From: Heliocidaris erythrogramma
Lineage: Eukaryota; Echinodermata; Echinoidea; Camarodonta; Echinometridae
Direction of reading: 5' to 3'
Length of the DNA: 64,000 nt
Assembly (NCBI GenBank): GCA_025617745.1
Contig: CM046853.1
Location: 37,518,625 to 37,582,624, forward strand
Below are positions 1 through 22,509 of this stretch, in pieces. Within the stretch, counting starts at the first letter, position 1. Each line of letters begins with the position of its first letter. The translations under genes and the position numbers were made by a program. The notes beneath the pieces were generated by a model. That model saw only the letters and a program-made list of their open reading frames with translations. It was not told the DNA's origin and did not search any database.

Positions 1-600
1 GAAATGCTATGTGTATATAATCATGGTTGATATCAACCCAAATTTAATTTACAGAAAAATATGATTATGCCCATAGCAATCAATAATTTATGAGAATCTA
101 ACATGTCCAGTAATGCATCAAATTTTCAGAATTATGAACCCCCTGCAATGGGAAATTCATGTTTCGGAATAACGAGTACCCCCCCCCCCCCGTCTCAGGA
201 CCCCTTGCTCTTCTTGGTTCTCCTCTCTAACTGAAGATATTATAAAGTCAAATGATAGTTCCCGCATGGTTAAGTCGATGACACCCAAATGCACGTTACC
301 TTAAAGCGATACAAGATGTCTAATGGTCTTATCAAACTTCAAACGTATTAAAGACAACCAGAAACATACTTAAATAGACCTGTTTACTAAGGTATTTCAA
401 TTATGCATGTTTCTATCCAGAACCCCTAGTTACCAACTATTTAGTGCACTTACTATGCATAATGGCATCTCTATGGATGGAATCCATTTTGCATACATAA
501 TTTGTTGCTGTGTCGGGCAAGCTTTTGGCTCGTCAAGTTAAATTTTTGTTCAAGAAGTATGCATAAAATTAGTAGGCCTAAACAGGTCTATTTAACATGT
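1..600. other. No gene recognised (left edge)
   Basis: AT-rich sequence with a poly-C run near 180-190. I see no splice-bounded coding segment and no clear repeat family here; the only long open frame (from about 502) runs into the LINE relic in the wrong frame. Confidence 0.5.
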
Positions 601-830
601 TTAACGAAGACGAAAGAGAAATCCTCTATTTCACAAATCTTTACCGTTCTTACATTCTTGTTAGGCCTTTTCAGTTTGACAACATCAACATCAATCTTGT
701 TTCATTTGCTTAGAACCTTGGTGTAATCTTTGACAAAACCGTTCATATCGTTTGTAAGATTACTTACTCCGAACATCTCAAAATCACCTCCACCCAAATG
801 TTTTTTAAACCAATTCTTTCCTCTGCATTC
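601..830 (+). mobile_element. LINE reverse-transcriptase relic (CR1/Jockey-like)
   Basis: Reading from about 602 in one plus frame gives a decayed stretch with NEDERE, FDNINI and, after an in-frame stop, NLGVIFDKTV. The order 'N-D/E-x-K/R-T/E ... FDNI ... NLGVIFD' is the thumb region of non-LTR reverse transcriptases of the CR1/Rex/Jockey group. No palm motif is present, so this is a short 3' part of an old insertion. Family assignment is by motif only and is tentative. Confidence 0.5.
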
Positions 831-859
831 GCTTTAGAAATATGATTTATTATCACCAG

Positions 860-995
860 TATTGTTGTTGTTGTTGTTCTTCTTCTTCTTTTTCTTCTTC
901 TTCTTCTTCTTATTATAATAAGCATAGTATTATTATTATCATCATCTTCGTCATTATTATCATCATTTTTATTATTATCATCATCATCGTAATGA
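860..995. repeat. Compound microsatellite (TTG)n-(TTC)n-(ATT/ATC)n
   Basis: Consecutive triplet runs change from TTG to TTC to ATT/ATC. The open frame across them encodes only runs of Cys, Ser and Ile and is not a gene. Confidence 0.85.
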
Positions 996-1202
996 TCACT
1001 AATACTAACTACTTAAATCTAGAGGATGGTCTGTATTTGCACGAATGTAATCCCAGACTGACATACTATTTGGGCAACATAGCTCATGGAAAAAAACCCA
1101 CATCTATCACATATTCGAAGTTCTTTACATCACTGCGTGGCAGACTTTGTACATTTTGTAAGAGGCATTTAACGTCACGCATGTCCAACCAGGCACGTCA
1201 AG

Positions 1203-3350
1203 CTAAACTGCATTAAAAACGAGGTTGAATGTCAACGGCTTTATTATGTCAATATCCTTATGACGATTGGAGTCTTCAAGTATAGGCACTGACCGTGGAA
1301 ACCGTAAATGCATATCGGGGGTAAATTGATGGTTATCGACAGCGCTCAGTATTGCCAAATTTGTCATCATTACAATTTTAATTGGAAACCTATTCGCATG
1401 ATTATGAGGTAATATTTGAAGGTCATGTTCACAAAGGTATCGGAAATGAAAATTTAGACTGTACATAGAAGGTGCAATTTATAATAGATGCTTATAAAAA
1501 AAGACATGTACTCAGATTTTAGAGTAGAAGTGTTTTTATATACTTGACAGATATTTGTATTTAAAAAAGGACACTGAACTGAATTTTAGTTTTCAGACAG
1601 GTTATACAATAGTGAATACGGAATATATGGCACGCGAGTGCAACTTTTAAAGGACTATTACGAAACAAGTTTCGTGCTTTATTTTTAATATTCATTTTTG
1701 TTTTCGTCGGGGGAAAGAACACGTAAAATATATCCAAGCTACTTTTTAACGTATCTAATGTGTACTTTGAATATTCAACTTAATGTTTTTTGGAGCGTCG
1801 CGCGTCGTTGAGAAACTGACTTATTCCCGGGTAAGTAATGTATTTGTATTGTTATATTAGCACGTTAGATAAGCTATAATTGAAATGTACTTTATGTGAA
1901 AAAATAAAAAATTCAAAGTCCGCATCACAATTGCAAATTGTTCAATTCGACAAATTGATTTCAATCTAAATTTTCGCGAGATGAATCCCTTTCACACCGT
2001 AAATAAATTGCTGTGGAAACCCACATCGAATTAATAACAGTCCGCATCACAGTTGCAAATGGCATTCAGTTCAATGAATTACTTGTTTACTTGTTTGTTT
2101 GCAGATGCTTTTCTGCATTTATTTCATAGTCAATGTAAACAACAGTTGCTTTCAAACGTAACATATAAAGGATGAGGCGATAAACTTACATAGAAATAAT
2201 TGAGTGTTACATCATGAAATCAAACAATCTTACAGTGATAATAATATTATATACACGTACCAATAATACAGTGAGTATGGATATAATTCTATATAAAACA
2301 TTTGATGATGTAGGTACAATTATTTACAAAATGCAGAGGGCAAAACTATCATAAGCAAATGCTTAAGACGATAGCAGCCCAGAATTGCATGCGTATAGAT
2401 GAGGATTCAGGAGAGATATATAGAGATAATTTGCCATATTGTAAATTCAAGAAAATTGCATACATTGAGATTCACTTATAACTCGCCATATTGTAATTTT
2501 AAGGGAATTGCATATATCTGTGCCGTGAGTGCGCAGGTGCAAAGTGCATATAGCTGGGGATTATGGTTTTGCAGAGAATGTAATTGCATGGAGGGAAATC
2601 GAGTTTGGTTTAAGGACAACAAGGGATACAGGACAATCAGGGGTCGATATTCAAAGCAATCATTCATGGTTGTAATTTAGCAGCAGATGTTTCTTCATTA
2701 GAGCTTTAAAAGAACAATGAGAAGAGGCAGATTTTATATTTCCAGGTAGTGAGTTCCATATATCAGGACCATATCAGTTCCATATATCAGGACCATATCA
2801 GGACCATATATCAGGACCATTTCAATCAGTGAGATGAATCCTTTTTACACCGTGAATAAATTGCATTATAATAACATATAAGCCTACTTGCAAAGAGTTA
2901 CAAAGACCCCCCCCCCCTCCTTTCTATCATATTTCTCTCTCGCTCGTTTCCCTGTCCCTATATTTTGCCTTTGCATGGGGGAAGGAGAATACATGCCAAT
3001 TTATCCTGCCCCTTTGTCATGCCATATGCATTTTAGAGTCAAACTTAATGTAACCATATAGAAATATTTTAGGTCAATAAGATTTCCATGATTGAGAAGG
3101 TATTTTAAATGTATTTGCTTTGTTGCGCTTTGTTGCGCTTACCCTTTACTGCATTGCGCTAATAGCGTACTGCGTTGCCTTGCTGCTGGATACGTTTTTA
3201 TTTAAATAAAGTTCATCATGGGCGAAAATTCGATATTGTTCATCTCTAAACGGTTGTTTTATTTATTGTTGACTTTTGTTTAATTTTCATCAACCGACGC
3301 AGGAAAATTATTATTTTTTAATTATTTTCAATCATAACTCGTTAAAAACC
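1203..3350. other. Intergenic, old unassigned repeat pieces
   Basis: No gene seen. Short degenerate direct repeats suggest an old mobile element: 'gtccgcatcacaattgcaaa' at about 1918 recurs at about 2040, and 'gagatgaatccctttcacac' at about 1979 recurs with changes at about 2832. An open frame at 2399-2680 has no recognisable motif and no splice context. A poly-C run lies at about 2907-2917. Confidence 0.4.
2751..2822. repeat. Minisatellite, 'ccatatatcaggaccatatc' unit
   Basis: Several imperfect tandem copies of a unit mixing 'catatatcagga' and 'ccatatcagga', with irregular spacing of about 14-25 bp. Confidence 0.75.
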
Positions 3351-3456
3351 ATTAAAGGGCCCCTGCAACCAAATGCAACCCAAATGCAATTTTTTTGCTG
3401 TTGATGTACAGGGATGCATTTTTCCAACATCCTAAGCTCCATCTAAAAAACCTCCA

Positions 3457-3625
3457 GGGGGTGTTTCATAAAGCTGTTCGTATAGTTACGCACGACTTTA
3501 CGCACGACTGGTGATCAGTTCTTGTGCTAAATGATTGAGAATCTGTTAGTATAGCACCCAAGAACATGTTCCAGTCGTTCGTAAAGTCATTCGTAACTTT
3601 ACGAACAGCTTTATGAAACACCCCC
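3457..3625. mobile_element. Nested palindromic MITE (GGGGGTGTTTCATAAAGC ends)
   Basis: Perfect inverted termini: 'gggggtgtttcataaagctg' at the left and its reverse complement at the right. The interior 'cgtaagtta/taactttacg' motifs are also symmetric. It interrupts the left arm of the 3352-4186 element and is therefore younger. Confidence 0.8.
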
Positions 3626-3638
3626 AGATCTCATTCCT

Positions 3639-3755
3639 GGGCCCTCTTGAATAAAAAGTTGCGATTAAACGCAACTCAAAAAGTTAAACGCAACTTGATT
3701 TTCAACCAATCAGGATCGCGTATTTTGGACTTGCGTTGAATTTTTTGAGTTGCGA
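3639..3755. repeat. Dispersed repeat sharing sequence with 60146-60243
   Basis: Contains 'aagttgcgattaaacgcaac' and 'cttgattttcaaccaatcag'; the same words occur in reverse orientation at 60165-60243, including the flanking GGGCCCTCTTG. It lies inside the composite MITE. Confidence 0.7.
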
Positions 3756-4344
3756 CATCATCTGTCAATCATCAGTCAGCTACACTTACATTCTACAATA
3801 GACAATGGAATATAACTTCCTCCAGCTCAGCACATGCTCACAATAGAATTGCATGCTTTCGAACAATACCTCCTCATTACCATTCTTTTCCTGGTGATGT
3901 TACAGCATGTCTGACGTAGCAACTACTATATAGGCATTGTATGGTCTATTAGAACAGATGGTCATCTCTGGCAAAGCTACATACCACTGTCTCTCCTTGG
4001 CTCACTAATGATTGACAGATGATGTCACTTTTTAGGGGGGAGCTTAGCATGTTTAAGAAAATGATTTCAAAAAAATATTTTAAAAACTATGAAACATTTA
4101 GACGTTTCAATAACCAAACATGAGTTGTATACATCCCTGCACATCAACAGAAATCAACTCGCATTTGGGTTGCAGTGGACCTTTAAATCTAAAAAGCACT
4201 ACTCAGACTACTCGCTTGATTTCCGCATCTGTTTGACTCGTTATTCAGCTATTATACATTTTCAACCACACTTGCTGGATTGACATCATTGATTTGTAAT
4301 CTTGAACATTTTTAAATGGTAAGTTTCAATTGACCCTGTGAGAA

Positions 4345-4350
4345 TTTATT
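4345..4350 (-). promoter_or_regulatory. Polyadenylation signal of the cholinesterase-like gene
   Basis: AATAAA on the minus strand about 208 bases beyond the TAA stop. It is the first canonical hexamer I see downstream; use is inferred. Confidence 0.4.
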
Positions 4351-4557
4351 TTTCGCCATTACCCAAACTCAATATTGCCTTTAAAAAACTACATTATTCA
4401 GCATTATATTGTGTGCTGGTATTCATAAAAATGGTTCTTCAATGCTCCATGTATTTTTGCCATGCTTTTGTCTTGCTGTCTGTATCGTTGGAGTTGCATC
4501 AAGTAAATCGTACATTATCATTATCAAAAACTGATTATTTTTCTTTTAATTGTTAAT

Positions 4558-14831
<10,274 letters not shown>

Positions 14832-16155
14832 CAAAACCAGATAAATTATGATCCTGCCATTTAGAACCGACGAGAAACCGAAAACATTTTTTTTGGCAAC
14901 TGTACTTTATCATTAAGACGCAGAACCATAATAGATAGAACTAGTTAGGCCTACAGCTTTATGGCCACAATCATTTTCTCACTCATTGGATCTTATTCGC
15001 GTCGACTACACGTTTAAAATCAATGTCTAATCCGTAGAACTAACCCTTGTCAAGATTTCGATTTCAGTATCAGGGGCGGATCGATGATTTTAAAAGAGGT
15101 TTGCCTGTTTGCCACTTGCAATTGAAAAAATGGGTCATGGGCAAGATATGTCCACGTATCCGCCTGTCATAGAGTAACCAAGAATATCAATCGAGCAATT
15201 ACTAGGGAATAGCATCACTTTCAACCCAAGGGAACAATAGGCTCACAGGCTAGAGTGCTCTGGTTGAATAGGAGAGTTATGTGAATGATGTGTGCTGAGC
15301 AGTGGTACCTTGTGCAATGAGCTGTGCATGAGTGCTAATTGTATGTTGTATGAGCTTGCCACTGGGAGAGCAACTTTGGCACTGGTCAAGGCAGGACCTG
15401 CGTGCTGAGTGAGTGTGTGAGGAGATGAGATGTGCAGCAAGTAATTTCTTACTTTTGGTTGGCATCTATCCTGAAATCCGGGCAAAACAGGCCAGGACAA
15501 AACTTCTCTACAGCTCCACATCATGGCTCTGACACCAGTAAGTTTCATTTTAGTAATATTTCCCATTAATTAACCCATATTTTCTTGTACAATGTAAAAC
15601 TATAAATTCGGGCGGGGCATAGGAATCAAGGTCAGTTGTATTATTGAAAACGTCTAAGTTTGCATTGTGGCAAGAAGTCATTGAACTTAATCATTTAATA
15701 TGTGTATTTTAATTTCATTTTGACCAAAGAAGCCAAAACAGTCAAATTTGTTGATGAATTGTATACAAGGAAAAAATGTGCTTTATTACAGATAGATAAT
15801 CTTTTAATTTCGTAGATTTTGAAAAAGATTTAGTGTAGCAATTTTGGTTATATTTACTTAGAATTAATCAACTGAATATAAGATTGTTTAGGATGTTTTT
15901 GACTGCTAAGAGAAGATGTGTTATGTATATAGCTTTAATAAACAAAGATTTTACATTTATATTGATGAAATCCAAGGTTTATTTTGATGTACAGTGTATA
16001 CATGTATATATATATATATATATATTGGAATATTATCCTGGAAACACGTTATGGATATCTATGCATTTGGAGCATATAAGAGAATGAGGTAATATCGTGA
16101 ATATTCATTCTCTGATTAATTTTGGGATTTGAATAATTTTCTTAAAGTTAAACAA

Positions 16156-16460
16156 TCATAAAGATAATATGGAGATATATTTAGAATAAAGCGTAAACAT
16201 TATGATGTAAATTTTCGGCTGTATAATTGTTTTAACAGTCAGGCAGCTGGGTTCAGGGAATTCTGGGAATTCCAAAATCTTCTTGGACAGATCTTCCAGG
16301 GCAGATCGTCTTACCTCTGAGACGAGATCCGCCCCTCTGAGACGAAATCCTTCGTCTGGACAAGCTACATTTACAACCGAATCCAACGTCATACTTCGAG
16401 CAAGCTTTCGGAGATTCCATATGGGTTGAGGACAGTCGCGGACATTTATTTAAATTGTTA
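16156..16460 (-). other. Unresolved open segment, possible exon or repeat
   Basis: A minus-strand frame reads SVVNVACPDEGFRLRGADLV, then SALEDLSKKILEFPEFPEPS, with mixed composition unlike the surrounding AT-rich DNA and a duplicated 'cgtctcagaggggcggatct'-like motif. I recognise no family. It could be a 5' exon of the cholinesterase-like gene, a fragment of another gene or an old transposon piece. Confidence 0.2.
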
Positions 16461-17107
16461 AATACTGCACGTGCTAAAAAGTATGATTTTCTAGATTTTC
16501 CAGATTTTCCCAGGAGGAAAAGTTTTATTTGCGTGAGCTCATTATTTTTTAGACTTTTGGGGTATTTGCAGTACTGCTATACGAGATAAGAGGGTAATAG
16601 TGTATTTTACTGAAAAGAGTGTATTTTTTTTTGTTTTGGTAAACCCTTTACAGTGATATTTACATGTTTAATGCTTTGAATTATCACAAGAATATTTATG
16701 TGACAGAATGAATGGATCATTTACATTTGAATATATATAGTTTTTGCATATTGTTACAAGTCATGTCTATCTCTCCTTTTAGTTGCTAATTATTTCAGCC
16801 ACTTTGACTGACTGCCCTAGATGTAGCACCTGGTTATGTCTTTTGTTCTTAATACAAGTATTAGCAGGCAGCTTATTGAATGGCCTGACACAGGCCAGTG
16901 CTTTTGGGATAATTTTATTCATGTTCTTTTTAATTCAGCACAGGTTTAATGCAAGATTGGCATGTATGTTCCTTTCATGGGTTGTTGCTAGGAGATAGTA
17001 AGGTATGGGAAATCCTAAATTCTTTGGTAGGGTGTAACATTAGGGGTGGCTAGTTTGGTCACTTGAAGCTTTGATTTTGGGAAGACAAGACCTATCTGTG
17101 GTGTCTT

Positions 17108-17108
<1 letters not shown>

Positions 17109-17144
<36 letters not shown>
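17109..17144. repeat. (CAG)12 trinucleotide repeat
   Basis: Twelve uninterrupted CAG units. The first forms the AG of a plausible splice acceptor for the candidate transcript. Confidence 0.95.
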
Positions 17145-17145
<1 letters not shown>

Positions 17146-18949
17146 TTGCCTGCTAGGAGTTTGCTAGGTGCTGCTAGGCGAATGGCAGCATGTTTGAGCT
17201 GCTAGTTTTAAACTGGGCGTGGCAATTTTGTGCGTTTCCAGCGTTTCCAGCTGTCACCAGCATTTGTCTGTACTGGACAAGGAGCTGTGTTCGTGCTTCC
17301 AAGCTTCATGTCATCAGTTGAACTGTAAGTTTAATTTATTTTCCTATGCAGTAATTTTAAAGACAATTTAGGCAATATTTTTATTATCACAAAAGAAAAG
17401 TGAAATGTATAAGTGAAATGTTACAAGTGCTAAATTGTCTTGAAGCAGTAAAGCTTATTTCATTGAAGTTTAGATATTGCACAATTTTATCTTAAATGTT
17501 GATTACAAACAAGACTTATGAATAAGACTTAAAAGTGTGTCTTGAAGTATATTTCTGTGTGAAATGTTACAGATGGAGTTAAATTTAGCTTCACATGTTT
17601 GTAATCATTAATGAAGCTAAAATGTGGAAATATAGTTTTTACACAAACCAAACTTGTGTTTTATTGTACATTCTATTACATATTATGGATAGATAGTTAT
17701 TATCCTTGTGTAATTTCATGTTCGTAGATGGTGTTAACTCTGACTCAGGAGTCAGATACTAGACTCGAGAAAAGAAGGGTAGAGTCAGCGTAAGCTGTTC
17801 TCCAATTCGGCCTGGGGTCGAGTACTCAGTTGGCAGAAAGATGTCTGCAACCAGTGTTATGGGTGAAGATCAGATGTTTCCTGTGTTCAGATCAACTTGG
17901 TTCTCTATCATTTCGAGTTTATGTAACATCTTATGGACTAAAACTTTGTAACATTTATGCTTTGGCATGAAATGTGATATCTTTTCTGACATGTCTTGGT
18001 TCTTAAACCAACACTAAATGTTCTAGTACTATATTAATAGTTAAATGCAATAGTAGGTTATAAGATACGATTCTTTTAGTAGCAAATATCATGTAAACAT
18101 TAAAAGCCAAATGTATCTTATATTTCCATGTATTTGAACCTAAAACTACATTCATTATAATTTTGTGAAGAATACTATATTCTATTATACATTGTAAACC
18201 GTTAAAGTATATAACTGAATTTTGAAGACTGGAATTAAACTTAATTCCCTTAATGCATGTCTCATATTGTATTTTGTTTGAGTCTGGTATTCAATCAGTT
18301 ACTCTGGACAACAAGCAAATGGCTAGTTTTAATCGGCTGTGACACATATGACTTTATTATACTCTTTGAATTGTCATGTGAAATTTATTCTGAGTATATT
18401 GGTCAATTAAGAAAAGATGAAATCTAATTAATAAATCATATTTTCAAGATTTGAATATACACCAAGGTATTGAATTTGAGTAATTATGTTTGTGTAAGTT
18501 CTTAACCAACCTATCTATATTTAGACAGAACAGTATCTATCGCCAGACATTGCAAAAACAGTGCATAGATCTGACACCGCCAGTGTGCAGGCCTATATTA
18601 ACGAATTTTTTCAACAACAACAAAAAATTCGTCAGTTGATTTAATTTTATTGCGCCCAATTCCATTCTCAGATACACTAATTGATCCATCATCATCGCAT
18701 CTGATCTTGGCTTATTTACGTCTTTGGTCATTTTGAGAATCCAGTTTTTGTAGTAAAATGTCCAGGTTTGACTATGTGGAGACAAATATACAAGGAAAGA
18801 GCGGGGGTCCTATGTGGGAGGGGCGTTTAAAAGAATACGAAGTAATACCAAGATTTTGCATATACATATGTACATATGTAATCTGATTAATTTAATTTGA
18901 TATATCATAGACCTAATTCTCTTTTATTATAAGTACTCAGGGTTTTTTT

Positions 18950-19236
18950 TCCTGACTCCATTGCTCTCCCTTGCTTCTTGCTTCTTCTTTCTTGTCCTCA
19001 TGTATCACTCTGTTTCATTTTTATTTTTATTGTTAGAGTGATCTATAAGAAGATTGTGTGTTTTTATGTACGTGTTTCTATGTTTGTAAACTACCGACTA
19101 GTGTGGGAGAACCTTTCAACAGGAACTCGCTTCCTTTTGGCTATCACTGGCCACTAGTCGATGGTATTTTCAATTTTCTTTGTATTTTGTATATTTGTTT
19201 CTTTTGCCTGAAATCAAATAAATAAATAAAATAAAT
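18950..19236 (+). repeat. Possible LINE 3' end with (AAATA)n tail
   Basis: CT-rich sequence followed by 'ctgaaatcaaataaataaat' resembles the 3' UTR and tail of a non-LTR element. There is no coding part, so the call is weak. Confidence 0.3.
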
Positions 19237-19710
19237 AAACAATGACAATGATTTTATTTCTCTGACGGCCCCTCCTGGGGGCATGGAAGAAATACAACAG
19301 GTGATAGTAAAACGGCAATATTTGGCATTAAAAAAAATAGTATAGGCCATGAATTTAAGTGAATTGTTATTGAAGTTTTTATTCAGTTCAATAGTAGAAT
19401 TAAGTCAACTTTCTTCCTGAATAATTTCTCTAATTCGATCACATCATCGGGCCAGGACCTACGACATCGATAGAAAAGAGGAAGATTAGTGTAAATTTGA
19501 AGAGTCCTGGGGCTGACTTTAAAAAAAAAATACCCCGTTTTATCAGTTTCATTAGCTACATCAGGATTGAACAGTTTGCAAAGTCATTAATTAAAATGAA
19601 TAACATTTATTTTGAAATACAATAACGTTCATTGCATTTGTTTCAATAAAGGTTCCATTGTCACGTCATTGTATGAAACACGCGCATACCGGTGATGCGC
19701 GCTTCCCTAC

Positions 19711-19724
19711 TGACGTCACATTGG
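19711..19724 (+). promoter_or_regulatory. CRE and inverted CCAAT box
   Basis: A perfect palindromic TGACGTCA (19711-19718) is followed after one base by ATTGG (19720-19724), about 230 bases upstream of the start codon of the 248-residue gene. This pair is typical of metazoan core promoters bound by CREB/ATF and NF-Y. A GC-rich palindrome 'gcgcataccggtgatgcgc' lies just upstream. Confidence 0.5.
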
Positions 19725-19949
19725 GGTGGTTACCATAAGTTTTCACATTGGACGTATTTAATTAATATTTAGATAGAAAAAATCAGAAAAACAGAAGCGT
19801 GGCACGGCTCTCAATACTTGAAAACCAAAAACACCAAGACAAAATGATAATTCAATGAGGATATTCAAGTGGCAGATTACCGCAATGTTACCTGCCATCG
19901 CACGAAGATGACTTGTAAGAAGCACAGTGGTTGCAAATAAATAACACGA

Positions 19950-22361
19950 ATGAAGTACGGTAAAGATAGCTCGATGGGCGCCCATGAAAGTACGAATGCA
20001 AAATCCTCGCCTGCTGGAATAGGTACAGGAGATAGAAGACCTTTAATGAATAGCGATAGAGCAAATATGTAAGTATTCATCCAAAGATTGACTTAAAATC
20101 ATAAAAATTATCTATATCCAGTTCTTGCTTTTTGCCCTTTCAAATCTTTAATTTAAGGATTTTTTTTCTTTAGTCACAATGTATAATACATTGCAGGACC
20201 CATAATGAGGAAAAAACTGAATAATATCAATTTCTTTAAAGTTTTACGCTGCTTTAAGCTTTCAAAATAGATCTAATTGAATTTGTGACGATAGTGTTTC
20301 CTCTTTATGTTATTTCAGAAAAGGTGAACGTTTCATAACACGTTTCATTTTGCCTAATTAATGACAAGTCGACAAAATTGTGCTATCATGAGGTGTTTCG
20401 GGTGCTTTATAGGGTGTAAAGCTTTCTTTCTTAATTTCTTTTTTTTTTTAAATCTATGTTGTGGCCATTTTTTGATAACTGAGAGTCTCCCTCTTTTATT
20501 TTTGATTTGATCACGGTGCAAGCAGAGAAAACCAAAACGTCTCCTCCATTGTTGGATCTCAACAAAGTCATCGTAATAATACTCCCTTTGTGTCAAACCA
20601 ACATCCTCCTGGACGGTCGTCACAAGTTACAACGTTTGGAAGCAGTTCATATGAAGATATTGGAGGTAATGAGGGTTACACATATATTACACATGAACAT
20701 GTTTGCAATAAAAGAGAAAGTTGAGTGCTGGTCATACGATTGCACTGAAACTGTCAAGAAGTTATTGGGAAAGTTGTGTATAATAAGAATAATAACTGAT
20801 TATCGTGAGGTTTTGGAATCAGAAAACAAGGACTTCTTGCTGAAAATCACACTGTAAAGAAGGAAGGAAGGTAAAGCGGGACTCACCCTTAATGCAAAAG
20901 TTGACTTGATTCGAAGCTAACCCCCACCCTCCCCCCGACAAACTCAGAATAAGGAAATTAAAAAAGTTTGAATTAATTCCACGAATTAGAAAGAGGAAGT
21001 TATTTCACTTTAAAAATTCGACATTTCTCATGATATTGCAGCAAAATGTCAAAACATGAGATAAACCCGATCTCCTTTTTGTATCCCCTCATTCTTTCTT
21101 TCTTTTTCTTCTTTTTATTCCCTACAGCACAAACAACAGACATAATTACGAGTCGCAGCCGTGTAGCTTACATGAAAGCTGTCAAAAAGGCTCGTGCAAA
21201 AGAGACAAAACATTACAAAATCCCTCATAAAGCCATTGTAACTTCTATGATGAAAGTAGAAAGCATATTGGCGGGAACAGCAACAGTACCCAGCGTGCCA
21301 GCATTCGGAGAGCAGATATTGTCTGCTGCCAAGGCTAACAGTGCTCAAGGGAGTTCTTCTAAAAGCATGCGACGCTCGATAAGTGAACGAATAGTCACGG
21401 TAAGGTAATTTTATGACCTTTTTTTTTTCCTTCAGATTTACACCCCCCAAAAAATTAAAAAATAAATAAATAAAATAAAATAAAATAAAAAATAAAAAAT
21501 AAAAAATAAAAAAATGTTAATTTTCGTCGGAATCTCATACTGTATTGATGACACCGGTTCCTATAGTCTATACATGATGCTTTCTCTGAAATACGTCATA
21601 AGTAGAGGTTAAAAGGTAGAGGTGTCGGGTCTAGTGGATACGTCACCGGACTGTGGCTCACATGGTTCGCGGTTCGAATCCCGCCACGGCGCTAATGTCC
21701 TTTGGCAAGACATTCATCTACATTTGCCACTCTCAACCCAGGTGAAGTAAATGGGTACCCGTAGGAAGAAATTCCTTGAAATGCTTTAGCGCCTATTATG
21801 GCAGCTCGGCTAAAGCCGGGGTAATAATGTGATACTTTGTATTAAGCGCAGTAGAGTATATCCATATAGTGGCTGCGCTATATAAATGGGCATATTATTA
21901 TTATAAAAGCGAAATTGCACTAAATTTCAATCATCCCCCTACAACTCTCCAGTATATGGATACTTCAAAATGTTGATAAACGCAAGCATGTGCTCGATAA
22001 GTGTCGATACGATTGTTTTGTTTATTAACTATTGTGTTAAACGATGAATCTCTTTCTTGAAGTTACCATTGAAATATCTTTTCAAACAAAAAACAAACAA
22101 GCAAACAAAATATCTTTTCTTCCCATTATTTTTGTCCTTTCTCAGACAACAGGATCGCCCCCAAACAATCGCATTCGTGATCAGATGAGGAAAGAAAAGC
22201 TACTTAACGAACACATGCGAACGGATACCGACCCATGTAACAAATTAAGATCGCAGTCCTTCATTTTACCGAGGTCATTGCACGTCATTCCGGAACAACC
22301 CGAAGAAGAATCGAAAGATCCCGAAAACTACTCGTACTCTGACATCAACTTGTATTTTTAG
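19950..22361 (+). CDS. Uncharacterised 248-residue polar protein
   Basis: Four exons join in phase: 19950-20068 (donor gtaagt), 20526-20665 (acceptor gcag, with an alternative 3 bases upstream; donor gtaatg), 21128-21399 (acceptor ctacag, donor gtaagg), 22146-22361 (acceptor ctcag; TAG). An in-frame stop lies just upstream of the ATG, so MKYGKDSSMGAHESTNAK is the likely N terminus. Residues 1-86 are Ser/Asn/Gln-rich and probably disordered. Residues about 95-165 are basic and may be helical: RSRVAYMKAVKKARAKETKH, then KAIVTSMMKVESILAGTATV. The C terminus is acidic and Tyr-rich (SKDPENYSYSDINLYF). No signal peptide, membrane segment or known domain is visible. It reads like an intracellular adaptor or regulatory protein, but I assign no function. 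AATAAA follows at 22510. Confidence 0.72.
21453..21516. repeat. (AAATA/AAAATA)n tract
   Basis: A-rich tandem repeat in the last intron of the 248-residue gene, about 100 bases upstream of the SINE. Confidence 0.8.
21617..21904 (+). mobile_element. tRNA-derived SINE
   Basis: The tRNA-like head has an A box 'ggtctagtggatacg' and B box 'ggttcgaatcccgcc'. The body contains 'tttggcaagacattcatcta' and 'aatgggtacccgtaggaag', and the tail ends 'gcgctatataaatgggcata' plus (TTA)n. This layout is typical of widespread marine deuterostome SINEs. The copy looks full length and lies in the last intron of the 248-residue gene. Confidence 0.85.
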
Positions 22362-22509
22362 GTATTCCCCTTTGAAAAAAAGACAGAGATAGAGAGACAG
22401 AGAGGAAAAATACTTTAGTTAGTGCCTGGCTGAAGTAAACTAGCTCATTATGACTGCATTTCATGCACTGTCACTTGTCATTTTAAAATCACAATACCTG
22501 TAATGTATA

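Larger units (their letters stand above)
3352..4186. mobile_element. TTAA-bounded palindromic MITE, composite
   Basis: The left end TTAAAGGGCCCCTGCAACC is mirrored by the right end GGTTGCAGTGGACCTTTAA. Inside, 'ctgttgatgtacagggatg' and 'ctaagctcc' followed later by 'acatcatctgtcaatcat' on the left are matched in reverse on the right. The TTAA at both borders fits piggyBac-type target duplication. The left arm is split by a second MITE (3457-3625) and a further repeat (3639-3755), so the element is at least two insertions old. Confidence 0.75.
15240..18250 (+). ncRNA. Candidate spliced non-coding transcript
   Basis: Three plausible exons can be drawn: about 15240-15537 (donor gtaagt), 17112-17324 (acceptor ttgcag, donor gtaagt) and 17728 to about 18250 (acceptor tcgtag, ATTAAA at 18234). 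The sequences around them are less AT-rich than the intervening DNA. No long frame survives: the ATG at 15523 gives MALTP, then a Gln run from the CAG tract and an early stop; skipping exon 2 gives 26 codons. Non-coding RNA or an untranslated exon of the downstream gene are the simplest readings. There is no direct evidence of transcription. Confidence 0.3.

Noticed and set aside
842-1216. 124-codon open frame
   Set aside because: Built mainly from triplet microsatellite repeats.
19758-20080. Two overlapping minus-strand frames resembling receptor membrane segments
   Set aside because: They are antisense to the first exon and 5' region of the 248-residue gene; the hydrophobicity comes from reading its polar codons backwards.
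20354-20623. Minus-strand 89-codon frame
   Set aside because: Antisense of exon 2 of the 248-residue gene plus intron.
21115-21450. Minus-strand 111-codon frame
   Set aside because: Antisense of exon 3 of the 248-residue gene.
21617-21695. tRNA gene
   Set aside because: It is the head of a SINE; the body and tail follow directly.
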